From positions 1 through 64,000 of the forward strand of contig JAWLGR010000008.1 of assembly GCA_041684965.1 (NCBI GenBank): a DNA stretch of 64,000 bases, given 5' to 3'. A program made the translations under genes and the position numbers. The notes beneath the pieces were generated by a model. The model made no database searches. It saw nothing but the letters and a program-made list of their open reading frames with translations, and was not told the origin of the DNA. This stretch comes from Mariniphaga sp041684965 (lineage in GTDB: Bacteria; Bacteroidota; Bacteroidia; Bacteroidales; Prolixibacteraceae). Positions 48,308 through 56,641 of this stretch are shown piece after piece. Within the stretch, counting starts at the first letter, position 1, and every line of letters starts with the position of its first letter.

Positions 48308-50227
48308 TTAGGATTCCTGCATTTTGTGTGAAAATTTCAGTACGATGAATTCAGCCGGACGAACCACTGCCATCCCTATTTCCACATGCATGTACCCGTT
48401 GAGAATGTCTTCGGCAGTCATTGTTTGCCCTAATCCTACACGCACATAAAAAGCCTGATCCTGTTTGGCTCCGGCAAGTGCACCTGCACGCCACTGAAGA
48501 GCCAGGAAATTTTCAATCATTGCCCTTACTTTCACCCACGTGTTGGCATCGTTCGGTTCGAAAACAAACTGTGAGGTTGCTTTTTTCACTGATTCTTCCA
48601 CCATATTAAAAAACCTGCGGACAGAAATGTAACGCCATTCGTTGTCATTTCCTGCAAGAGTCCGGGCTCCCCATACCAATGTCCCTTTGCCGGTAAAAGA
48701 GCGAATGGCATTTACCGATTTTCCAGCTTCTGTATCTACATTCATACTCTCCTGATCTTCATGAGTTACATTAACCACCGGCCCCCTGACTGCTGTGAGA
48801 CTTACATTTGCAGGAGCTTTCCAAACCCCGCGTTCGCGGTCAACCATGGCGTAAATTCCCACAACAGCACCACTGGGCGGCAAAATAACACCTTGTTTTC
48901 CAATTGCATTTATAATCCCATTATAAACGGCATCCACTTCCTGCAGGTTATCCGTCCGGTTTTTTCTCACAGCTTCCAGCTCAGCATAAAAATCAGCTAC
49001 CAGTTTTTCCAGTTTTCCAAACAGTGCCTTAAAATATGGAGCTGCACTCAAAGCTGTTGATGGTGTGACATAAATATCATTTCTATGATCGGATGGATTT
49101 GAAAATGTTAATGGACTGAAATCAGCTGAGAAGTCATCAGAAATCAAAGGATCTTCCCATGCCGGCAATTCCAGTTCCGCATTGCTTTCTGCTGCCTTGC
49201 TGTAAAAATTGTAATCGAAAAGAATTTTTAAAAGATTATGAAATTTTGAATCGGCTTTTACCTGCTTTTCATGAATACTTTCTACCGAATTGGTGGCTGT
49301 ATCGCTGGTAAAAGTCAAATCAAAAAAGTTTTTAAAATAAGCATACAAATCTGTAGCATAAGCCCGTAGCGCTCCATGGTTATTTATTGTCCCCGAACCA
49401 GGAACAACAAATGTTGATTTCGCTGCAATGTCTGTATCGATATTATCAATGGAATCAACGATTTCACTGTTAAACAAGGATTTAATATCACCTATCGAAC
49501 TTCCATTTTGAGTATATTCACCGTTTACAATGGCATCGTAACTGATTTTATAGGGCAAGGTGGTTTTAATCCAGGGGTAATAGGCAGCACCGTATTTCAG
49601 GAAATTCATCCCTACATTATTTCTGAAATCGGAAACCGGGTCAGCAGACGGGGTAATTTCCCTGTCACCGTCAACAATATCGAGCACTGCAAAACGGTCC
49701 TGTAATTTGTTGCATTGGGCAATCATGGCTGCATGAACTTCACCTGCATCGGCCGTGTCAAGGTGTACTGACTCGGGTATTACAAGTAAAGTTGGCAAAT
49801 CCATTTTTTCAAGAGAAGCAAGCCCGTCCAGCAATTCCTGTTTATCTACATCAGCGGCCTGATCATTGTATTCGTTAACCGAAACTATAAAACAATCGCC
49901 ACCCCCGTTGGCGTAAAACATACGAACAGAATCGTAGAGCAGATTAATTCCATTTACCACTGCTTTTTTAACCGAATTATCCGCATTCAATTCAATCTCA
50001 ATTGTAGTAGGATTTGGCGCCCCGCCAAAATAGAATTCATACTCGGGCAAAGAACCAATTTTAATGGGTTTGATAATACTTTCGGCATGGTAATCCACGC
50101 CATCGACAACTGCTTTTTCCGTATAGCCCACAAAGGCCGGAATGGCAGTTTCAACTTGCGCTACCGAAGGCGGAAATTTGGATATTTCCTCTACGTAAAC
50201 GCCTGGTGTTTTGTAAGCTGTTGCCAT
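48308..50227 (-). CDS. eCIS contractile sheath protein (Afp2-4-like)
   Basis: A 639-residue sheath subunit. N-terminal KTPGVYVEEISKFPPSVAQVETAIPAFVGYT and the C-terminal domain with NAIRSFTGKGTLVWGARTLAG, WRYISVRRFFNMVEESVKKA and RPAEFIVLKFSHKM are textbook sheath features. A central insertion (about 300-460) with Asp/Ser-rich segments faces outward in such proteins. Only one sheath gene is present, while the insect-active Afp and PVC loci have three, so this is a single-sheath particle. Confidence 0.96.
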   Translation of the reverse strand: MATAYKTPGVYVEEISKFPPSVAQVETAIPAFVGYTEKAVVDGVDYHAESIIKPIKIGSLPEYEFYFGGAPNPTTIEIELNADNSVKKAVVNGINLLYDSVRMFYANGGGDCFIVSVNEYNDQAADVDKQELLDGLASLEKMDLPTLLVIPESVHLDTADAGEVHAAMIAQCNKLQDRFAVLDIVDGDREITPSADPVSDFRNNVGMNFLKYGAAYYPWIKTTLPYKISYDAIVNGEYTQNGSSIGDIKSLFNSEIVDSIDNIDTDIAAKSTFVVPGSGTINNHGALRAYATDLYAYFKNFFDLTFTSDTATNSVESIHEKQVKADSKFHNLLKILFDYNFYSKAAESNAELELPAWEDPLISDDFSADFSPLTFSNPSDHRNDIYVTPSTALSAAPYFKALFGKLEKLVADFYAELEAVRKNRTDNLQEVDAVYNGIINAIGKQGVILPPSGAVVGIYAMVDRERGVWKAPANVSLTAVRGPVVNVTHEDQESMNVDTEAGKSVNAIRSFTGKGTLVWGARTLAGNDNEWRYISVRRFFNMVEESVKKATSQFVFEPNDANTWVKVRAMIENFLALQWRAGALAGAKQDQAFYVRVGLGQTMTAEDILNGYMHVEIGMAVVRPAEFIVLKFSHKMQES

Positions 50228-50244
50228 AATTTCATAAATTAGTT

Positions 50245-51120
50245 TTACATATATACTTCGGAAAATATTTTATTGCTGCCTGCATCAGGTTTAATTATAG
50301 CAATACCCGGATTTGGAAGTTTGGTTTTGTTTAATTCAACAGACATAAAGCCATTTTGAGTAAGCGGATACGGCTCCTTAGTTATCAATATTTTTGAATT
50401 GCCGTTCTCCTTTCTCACATCATCGCTGCCGGTTATCTGTTGACTGGTATTAAAATAATACCTCCAGTAGGTACTGCGATTCTTAAGCACAATTTCAAAA
50501 TTTATTGCTGCAGCCCGTAATTTACCGTCTGCATCTGTTATATGAAGCGACCCCTTGTCTCCTTTCATGAATATCCTGATTATACCCAACAGATTTCCTG
50601 TTTCACCTGCCTGTAAAAACTTTCGTTCGCTTTTTTGCCCTGCTTCAGAAAGAACAAAACCTTCATCCAGATTAAAATTGCCACCGGCTTTATCAATTAA
50701 TGGAAAACTGTTTGATTCAGATTCCAGTCGCCTGTTTGAAATGTAATAGAGCTTGCCGGCATTTGCCAGGTTCAAATCAGTATAATTATAAAATCTTGAA
50801 TCTTTAATCTGCAGAATAAAGGTAAAACTCAAATCATTATGGAGCGAAATAAAAGGAGCAGGACTATTTTCTTCAGCTACTCTGGCCCAAATGGTAAAGC
50901 CTGAATTAAGTATTTTAAGAACAAGGTTGTGTCCATTAATTTTTTGCCATGTTTCTGAAGTAGGGATAATTTTGACAACAGATTGAAGGTTATAATCTTT
51001 CAACTGATGCAATTGCTCTTCCGGATTCAATGATTTAAATTTTACCAGTCCTTTATCAAGAAAATACAGGTGAAGGGTTTTTAAGCTGAATAGTTCTTTA
51101 TAGCGAAGAGAAAAACTCAT
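50245..51120 (-). CDS. Unassigned eCIS-locus protein
   Basis: A 291-residue protein that I cannot place in a family. It appears mostly beta-stranded with no signal peptide or membrane segment (for example SFTFILQIKDSRFYNY and ISNRRL in the middle). The start overlaps the stop of the DUF4255 gene by 4 bp (ATGA), and the sheath gene follows 17 bp after it. This position, between the cap protein and sheath, implies a structural or assembly role such as part of the terminator or a sheath cap. Confidence 0.7.
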   Translation of the reverse strand: MSFSLRYKELFSLKTLHLYFLDKGLVKFKSLNPEEQLHQLKDYNLQSVVKIIPTSETWQKINGHNLVLKILNSGFTIWARVAEENSPAPFISLHNDLSFTFILQIKDSRFYNYTDLNLANAGKLYYISNRRLESESNSFPLIDKAGGNFNLDEGFVLSEAGQKSERKFLQAGETGNLLGIIRIFMKGDKGSLHITDADGKLRAAAINFEIVLKNRSTYWRYYFNTSQQITGSDDVRKENGNSKILITKEPYPLTQNGFMSVELNKTKLPNPGIAIIKPDAGSNKIFSEVYM

Positions 51121-51713
51121 TGTTTTAAGTGATTTATTTTGCCACCAATATGAATGATTGCATCAGCCGAAGCCAGTTTTTTATCGCGTTCAATTTTTAT
51201 CAACTGTACTTTGAAAATGACCGAAGGCATTTGCCTGCCACCAAATGTTCCCCAAATGTTATTCATTTCTTCAAAGGAAGGAGTGAATAATTCAACAATA
51301 AACCTAAAATCATCAGCTACCCTCATCTCAGGGTTTTCACGGTTAAAAATTGTATTTGCAGAAGTGAACACTTTTTTCCCCTGGAAATATTCAAGGATCT
51401 TTGAAATACTGTACAATGACTTATCGTATGTTTCACAATTGGCACTTATAAGCAAATACAGGTTTAAATGAACGGGCGGGTTTTTATAATCTGTCCGGTT
51501 TTCAGTAATCGTATAATGACTGGTATTCTTAAGCGTAGCTTCTTCTTCAATTCTTAAAAGGGAAACAACCACCTTTCCCTGAACCCGGGAAGAACTCTCA
51601 CTCCCCGATTCCCATAATCCAATATTCTCAAGTATTATAATTTTACCAAGTCCTGTTTTAGAAAAGTAGTTCTCAAGCTCTTCTTTTAATATTTGCATCG
51701 ATTCATAAATCAT
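51117..51713 (-). CDS. eCIS tube-terminator/cap protein (Afp16-like, DUF4255)
   Basis: A 198-residue DUF4255 (Pvc16 N-terminal domain) protein, which in Afp/PVC particles ends the tube and locks the sheath at the distal end. Seen: MQILKEELENYFSKTGLGKIIILENIG near the start, LLRIEEEATLKN, the strand PPVHLNLYLLISANC, then ISKILEYFQGKKVFTS. It opens the operon here, whereas in Afp it is encoded last, showing a rearranged gene order. First gene after a long spacer, so the operon promoter should be upstream of it. Confidence 0.9.
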   Translation of the reverse strand: MIYESMQILKEELENYFSKTGLGKIIILENIGLWESGSESSSRVQGKVVVSLLRIEEEATLKNTSHYTITENRTDYKNPPVHLNLYLLISANCETYDKSLYSISKILEYFQGKKVFTSANTIFNRENPEMRVADDFRFIVELFTPSFEEMNNIWGTFGGRQMPSVIFKVQLIKIERDKKLASADAIIHIGGKINHLKQ

Positions 51714-52568
51714 CAGTTACAGTTTAAGATTTATTTTTACATTTATACACACTGGGCAACTTAAGACCATTTTGTCTTTTTTCTGAATACAACTATTTCA
51801 GAATATACTACACATGGATTTTAAAATTTAAAAGCCCGAAAACCTTACCGTAAAAAACAATTGGCTTTATCCGATTTAATGGATTCATCAGAAAAGTTAC
51901 AACAAGAAATAATACGAGTCAATATTTTATTAATAAAAAAAATTAACCCTGACAATTAAAGTTTGGTAGTGCAATTTGAAATGGCTCCCAATCCGGCAAA
52001 ATAAAGCATCTGTATTAATGTCCCCTGCATCTCTGTCAACTCCGAATGAGTACATATCATGGTGGCCAGATGAATTATCATTATTCAACAGGCAGCTGAT
52101 TTGTATGTTTTCTTACCCTCATAATTTCAATTCCTGAATTAACCCGTTTTTTCAGAATTATTTTATGAAGTGGTTGACCAGATATGCCATTTTTCTATGT
52201 AAAGTTTCCGGTGTTAATAGCAATTTGCCAAAATGTTTACAGCAACAGGCAAAAACAACACAATTCATAATTTTGTAAAATGTAATATAAAATCCACATG
52301 TTATACAAACAACATTCTGTGACAACAAGACCATTTATCACCCTTCTATTTGCAGGTTATTTTCTGATAGTTACCAGAGAAGCTTTCTGGCAATAAATTC
52401 TGAAAAAGTACGGGATGATGTCAACTGAAGATGTTATCCTGCAGTTGGTTTTGCTGTGAAAAAGATTTTCATCAATCATTAAGTCCCAACAAGGACATGC
52501 ATACAAAAGTGCGGTTTACCTGTTCTGAAACTTTTGTACATTTGAATGAGAAAAGTAAAAAGCATTAT
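51714..52568. other. Divergent intergenic region upstream of eCIS operon
   Basis: About 850 bp between the divergent eCIS operon and the methyltransferase gene. No other gene is seen. It must hold the promoters for both sides. The only structure noted is an inverted repeat at 51781-51803. Confidence 0.55.
51781..51803. promoter_or_regulatory. Inverted repeat upstream of eCIS operon
   Basis: TTCTGAA (51781-51787) and TTCAGAA (51797-51803) form a perfect 7-bp inverted repeat with a 9-bp spacer, 68 bp upstream of the first eCIS start codon. It could be an operator. Short enough to occur by chance. Confidence 0.3.
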
Positions 52569-53552
52569 ATGAAACCAACAGAAATAAGGGAATTGGCAAT
52601 GGCATTTCAGAAAAGCAGGATAATATTAACAGCATTCGAACTGGATGTTTTCACCCTCCTTGATAAAAAAAATATGGATACTGAAACTGTAGCAGAAGGT
52701 TTAAACCTTAATAAAGGGGCCACTGAACGGTTTCTGAATGCTTTGGTGGGTCTAAATCTGCTGGTAAAAAAAGAAGGAAATTTCAGCAACAACAGCCACA
52801 GCATGAGGTATCTTTCTAAAAACAGCCCGGACTACCTGGCAGGGTTAGGACACACGAATCATCTATGGGATACGTGGAGTGGCCTGACTGATGTTGTAAA
52901 AACCGGAAAGGCTGCCCACGATACGAAAGTTAATGAAAGGGAGAATGAGTGGCTGGTAGCATTCATACATGCCATGCACGACAGGGGAATGAAACAGGCC
53001 CCTGCACAACTTGCCCATATTGATTTGAAGGGTGTAAATTCAGTGCTCGATGTGGGTGGTGGTTCCGGATGTTTTTGCATGAAATTCTTAAACCGTAAAC
53101 CAAATCTGAAAACTGTAGTGTTCGATTTGCCCAATGTGTTACCCATTTCAAAGAAAATTGTTGAAGAGGAAGGGTTTTCCGGCAGGATTGATTTCTATGA
53201 AGGAGATTTCACCACCGACGAGTTACCTAAAGGATTCGACCTGGTGTTTCTTTCCGCCATCATTCACAGCAATTCATTTGAAACCAACAGAGAATTGGTT
53301 AAGAAATGTTTTAACGCCCTCAATCCGGACGGTAAAATTATAATCCAGGACTGGATAATGAATGACACCAAAACTGAACCGGTACAGGGCGCTGTATTCT
53401 CGATCAATATGTTGGTTGAAACCGAAGAAGGCGATTGCTATTCGGAAAGCGAAATAAACTCCTGGTTCAGAGATGCCGGGTTCACTGATTCTAAAAAAGT
53501 TGAACTTGAAACCGGCCTGGGACAGGTAATGGCCATCAAGAGGATTGTCTGA
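52569..53552 (+). CDS. SAM-dependent O-methyltransferase
   Basis: About 327 residues from MKPTEIRELAMAFQKSR at 52569; upstream in-frame ATGs (52431, 52497) add unstructured sequence foreign to the family. The N-terminal winged-helix dimerisation domain (about 1-95) precedes the Rossmann-like methyltransferase domain with motif I SVLDVGGGSGCF at about 158-169 and LPKGFDLVFLSAIIHS further on. Resembles acetylserotonin/hydroxyneurosporene-type O-methyltransferases. Substrate unknown. It is divergent from the eCIS operon, with no evident link. Confidence 0.85.
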   Translation: MKPTEIRELAMAFQKSRIILTAFELDVFTLLDKKNMDTETVAEGLNLNKGATERFLNALVGLNLLVKKEGNFSNNSHSMRYLSKNSPDYLAGLGHTNHLWDTWSGLTDVVKTGKAAHDTKVNERENEWLVAFIHAMHDRGMKQAPAQLAHIDLKGVNSVLDVGGGSGCFCMKFLNRKPNLKTVVFDLPNVLPISKKIVEEEGFSGRIDFYEGDFTTDELPKGFDLVFLSAIIHSNSFETNRELVKKCFNALNPDGKIIIQDWIMNDTKTEPVQGAVFSINMLVETEEGDCYSESEINSWFRDAGFTDSKKVELETGLGQVMAIKRIV

Positions 53553-53761
53553 ATCCGAATAAAGGGAATGGCTGATATGGTCATTTGATTAATACCGAAT
53601 ACTGAAATATTAGGCATGCGGGTTTACCCCACCCCTCTAACATTGCTTAATGGATAGATTTTACGTGAAACTTCAGGGCGTCATTGAGCATTTAACCCAT
53701 CAAACATTCCACAAATTAATCGCTGTGAAATCCCGCAAAGAGGGATAATATAATTTCTCAC

Positions 53762-54385
53762 TCATCCCACAAACAAACTGTCGCTCATCTCTGTCTGCTG
53801 GAGGTTCCGGAATGCAATCCAAAGATCAGGCAATGAATCCTTTCCTGACGGCAGGGCAGGCTTCCACGTATACCTGCCATCGGAGCGACGGGCCTCGGTA
53901 AAGCGGAAATCAACGGAGTCTGTTTTGGATGATTTTGCCATCACCACCAGGGTATCGTGCGGGTGACGGGCTGCGGCATCTGCATCGTTTTCCCATTCAA
54001 TGAGCAGCCCCTCAGGCAGTACGGTTAAAGTTGCACTCACCGGCAGCGGCAGCGTACCACGACTCAGCAGCACTTTGTTCTTATTCACATATATATCCGG
54101 ATATTCTCCTGCAAGTGCACTTAGCATATTGTACGATTGCGCAGCCTGCAAAGCCGACCGTCCCACTGCCTCCGAGGCAAAGGTTACGCGGATGGGCTCC
54201 CGGAATGCCCTCAGAAAGCTGTTCATCACCTGCAGCCGCTGCCGCTGGGCCAGCTGTGCCGGCGATTTCTTATCCTTGTATTGTGCCGGTTTCGAACGGA
54301 TATAATATTTGCCGTTCATTTTATACAGCACCAGGTTGCCCAGACTGCCTTGTCCGCCTTCCAAAAGATTTTCAATTTTTGCCAT
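53762..54385 (-). CDS. DUF6266 family protein
   Basis: A 207-residue protein of unknown function recognised by MAKIENLLEGGQGSLGNLVLYKMNGKYYIRSKP at the start and a central beta-rich part (LTVLPEGLLIEWENDADAA). No signal peptide is present. The family occurs in several divergent copies per genome in Bacteroidota. A decayed relative lies at 56077-56230 on the same strand. The 11-bp-unit array C lies about 60 bp upstream of its start codon. Codon use is more GC-rich than that of the surrounding genes, which may hint at transfer. Confidence 0.8.
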   Translation of the reverse strand: MAKIENLLEGGQGSLGNLVLYKMNGKYYIRSKPAQYKDKKSPAQLAQRQRLQVMNSFLRAFREPIRVTFASEAVGRSALQAAQSYNMLSALAGEYPDIYVNKNKVLLSRGTLPLPVSATLTVLPEGLLIEWENDADAAARHPHDTLVVMAKSSKTDSVDFRFTEARRSDGRYTWKPALPSGKDSLPDLWIAFRNLQQTEMSDSLFVG

Positions 54386-54935
54386 ATTCTCAAAATTTTA
54401 GTTTTACACTGTTCGTACAGATTCAATATCAAAGTTATATAAAATTCAAATTAAACTCATAGTAAACTCATAGTAAATTCGCACTAAATTCACAAATTTG
54501 CGAATTTAATCTGAATTTAATCCGAATTAAATCCGAATTAAATTCGAATATAGTAAGGAAAAGAATACGGCATTTTTTGGATCAGACAGACTTTAAATTA
54601 CACTCCCGAGAGTATGGGAATTCCGAAAGAAGGAAAAAATAAAAAAGCAGGATTGCTCCTGTTTTTCATTTTAATATCCCGCTGTAAAATCAACGTGACA
54701 CTTTTCAGTATAACACATGGTGTCCTGCAGTTTAAGATAGTGCCGGCTTTTATTCTTGTCCGAGTGCCTCAACTCTTTAATCCTTCTTTCAGAAATAATA
54801 AACGACTGATTAATTATTACTTTATTTATAACATATAATCATTATAAATAAGTCCGGAGTGGTTTTAGATATTAGAAAATAATTTATTTTTATTCACACA
54901 TATAAAAAATCAAGCTTAACCAAAGATTAAAACTA
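54386..54935. other. Intergenic region with repeat array
   Basis: Contains array C at 54443-54552. The 74-codon plus frame at 54614-54838 is not convincing. The rest is AT-rich with no recognised element. Confidence 0.5.
54443..54552. repeat. 11-bp-unit quasi-palindromic array, copy C
   Basis: Ten 11-bp units. Left: AATTCAAATTA (54443-54453), two AACTCATAGTA (54454-54475), AATTCGCACTA (54476-54486), AATTCACAAAT (54487-54497). Right: TTGCGAATTTA (54498-54508), ATCTGAATTTA (54509-54519), two ATCCGAATTAA (54520-54541), ATTCGAATATA (54542-54552). Same design and phase as copies A and B, but with different unit sequences on the outside. It lies directly upstream of the DUF6266 gene. Confidence 0.85.
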
Positions 54936-55571
54936 ATGCGAATTCACAACCTTTTTATTACGCTTTTTGCGATTTTAATCGTAACTGCAATTTCTGCCCA
55001 AAAAACGTATATTCCGGATGATAATTTTGAGCAGGCCCTTATTGATCTGGGTTATGATTCTGGGGAGCCGGATGATTCTATACCTACTGCAAATATTAAT
55101 TCAATTACTACACTTAAAATACATGGAAAACAGATTGCAAGTCTGGAAGGTATTCAGGATTTTATTGCTTTAGAACTTTTAGAATGTAGCAGCAATTCTC
55201 TTAGCAGTATTGATATTTCTTCAAATTTATTCTTAAAGGAATTAATTATTGACGATAATAATTTAACAAGCATAGATTTAACAAATAATAAAGAGCTTAC
55301 CTATCTTACATGTGATAATAATTTTCTTTCAACCCTGGATGTTTCAAATAATACCAAACTGGAAATTTTAAGATGCTATCATAATAATCTTTCCCAACTT
55401 GATGTAAGTTTTCTTACTAATCTAATTAGTTTAGACTGCATGACAAATAAAATTACCAATTTAAATTTACAAAAAAATTCTTCACTGCAATTTTTATCAT
55501 GCGGGGCTAATCTGCTAACTGAATTAGGTTTAACTAAAAGTCCGGCACATGCAAGAAATACAGGAACATAA
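54936..55571 (+). CDS. Truncated secreted leucine-rich-repeat protein
   Basis: A 211-residue frame with a signal peptide (ending AISAQ) and the opening YIPDDNFEQALIDLGYDSG found in many Bacteroidota LRR proteins. It is followed by about six repeats of 20-21 residues (LLECSSNSLSSIDISSN, LTYLTCDNNFLSTLDVSNN and similar). Relatives continue with more repeats and a C-terminal type IX secretion sorting domain. Here the frame ends abruptly after LGLTKSPAHARNTGT, the last residues not fitting the repeat. Probably a decayed or broken gene. Confidence 0.7.
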   Translation: MRIHNLFITLFAILIVTAISAQKTYIPDDNFEQALIDLGYDSGEPDDSIPTANINSITTLKIHGKQIASLEGIQDFIALELLECSSNSLSSIDISSNLFLKELIIDDNNLTSIDLTNNKELTYLTCDNNFLSTLDVSNNTKLEILRCYHNNLSQLDVSFLTNLISLDCMTNKITNLNLQKNSSLQFLSCGANLLTELGLTKSPAHARNTGT

Positions 55572-55661
55572 GGTCATGGCAGTTATCTGCATAACCTTAT
55601 ATTTCTGTGCTGCCATCCTTATCAACCTGATGAATAATGAGTCAACAGTATGGCCTTTCAA

Positions 55662-55919
55662 TTAATCGTGACCCAATTGTTTTACAAGTTTATTGTAGAT
55701 TCCAAACAATAAAAATGAAGGAGCCCACTGGCCGATAAACAAGGCAGTTTTGCTGCTTCCTGTAATTTTTAAAATTAAAGAAATAAACATGGAACCTAAT
55801 GCTGCCCACAAAAATACATCGGAAGGTATTTTTGCTGTTTGCTCTTCTAATTTTGTTGCAACTTTACCTTCTTTTTGGTTGGGATTTGTTTTATCCACTT
55901 GTTCTTTTATATTTTCCAT
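55662..55919 (-). CDS. Small two-TM membrane protein
   Basis: About 85 residues from MENIKEQVDKTNPNQKEG at 55919; a longer frame from 55991 is less likely. A charged soluble N-terminal part is followed by two hydrophobic helices (VFLWAALGSMFISLILKI and TALFIGQWAPSFLLFGIYNKL). No family assigned, and no partner gene. Small proteins like this are frequent in Bacteroidota and mostly uncharacterised. Confidence 0.6.
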   Translation of the reverse strand: MENIKEQVDKTNPNQKEGKVATKLEEQTAKIPSDVFLWAALGSMFISLILKITGSSKTALFIGQWAPSFLLFGIYNKLVKQLGHD

Positions 55920-56076
55920 ATCATTGTTGTTTGGGATTATAAATAGTGTCAGAAGAATGACATTTGAAAGTGTATAAAGTTCACCCAACATTACGAATTT
56001 TCATTCGGGAATAAAAATAATAACCATTAATTAAGCGAAGCGAATTCTTGAAAAGCAGCACAATAAAAATTCTTAT

Positions 56077-56230
56077 TTACCCAACATGCAAACTGTCGTT
56101 AACCTCCGTCTGCTGGTAGTTGCGGAAAGCAATCCACCGATGCTTGAAGTTGAAACCAGAGTTACGGAGCTTGCAGGAGCTTGCAATTAGTTCTCCGGTA
56201 AACTCAAATTGCTAATCTGCCGAAAGGTGA
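56077..56230 (-). pseudogene. DUF6266 3' remnant
   Basis: The minus strand encodes HRWIAFRNYQQTEVNDSLHVG and a stop, almost the same as the end of the intact DUF6266 gene at 53762 (LWIAFRNLQQTEMSDSLFVG). Going upstream, similarity continues weakly (QFEFTGEL against VDFRFTEA) to an in-frame stop codon near 56208; the rest of the gene is missing. A 9-bp direct repeat (GAGCTTGCA) lies within it. Confidence 0.8.
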
Positions 56231-56641
56231 AACTATCTAGTTGCCGTTGTGCTTTAGCCAACGGTTGGGTTGTTGATTTTCAAATATAGCCACATGATAA
56301 ACAACAGAATTTGAACAATTTTTTGCCCTGGAGGGCAATTCCATTTTTCTGTGAAAAAATGTTTTTTGCCTATTATTTGCCACAAAAGCAGCAAGAACAT
56401 AAAGGATGAACATTTAAAGACGGACGATGACAGCATTTGTTCTAATGCATTGTATTTTTAAATTGTTTGATTATTTGACGACCTATTTCAGTTCCATTTA
56501 TAACCTGGTGTTAGGCAGTAAACAATGTGCAGTGGCCTAATAGGAAAAACCAAAATCCACTAATTATACTAACTGCAAAAAAAGAAATTAGTGATAATTA
56601 GTGCAATTTTTGGATAAACGTTCGGATTTTGTTTTGCTTTT
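56231..56641. other. Intergenic region
   Basis: About 410 bp without a supported gene. A GTTAGGC heptamer is seen near 56511 but lacks the partner sites of an integron attC. The direct repeat AATTAGTG-AT-AATTAGTG lies near 56587, just before the beta-helix gene's stop. No terminator hairpin is clear. Confidence 0.5.

Noticed and set aside
26717..51713. Prophage or type VI secretion system
   Set aside because: No capsid, terminase, portal or integrase genes and no TssJLM membrane complex or ClpV; the AAA+ ATPase, DUF4255, DUF4157 and tape-measure proteins fit an eCIS.
53730..53746. ATCCC/GGGAT hairpin after the DUF6266 gene as terminator
   Set aside because: Only 5 bp of stem and no T-run on the minus strand.
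56505..56545. GTTAGGC heptamer as an integron attC site
   Set aside because: The nearby GCCTAAT is in the wrong order for an attC, no second pair of boxes exists and no integrase or cassette array is present.
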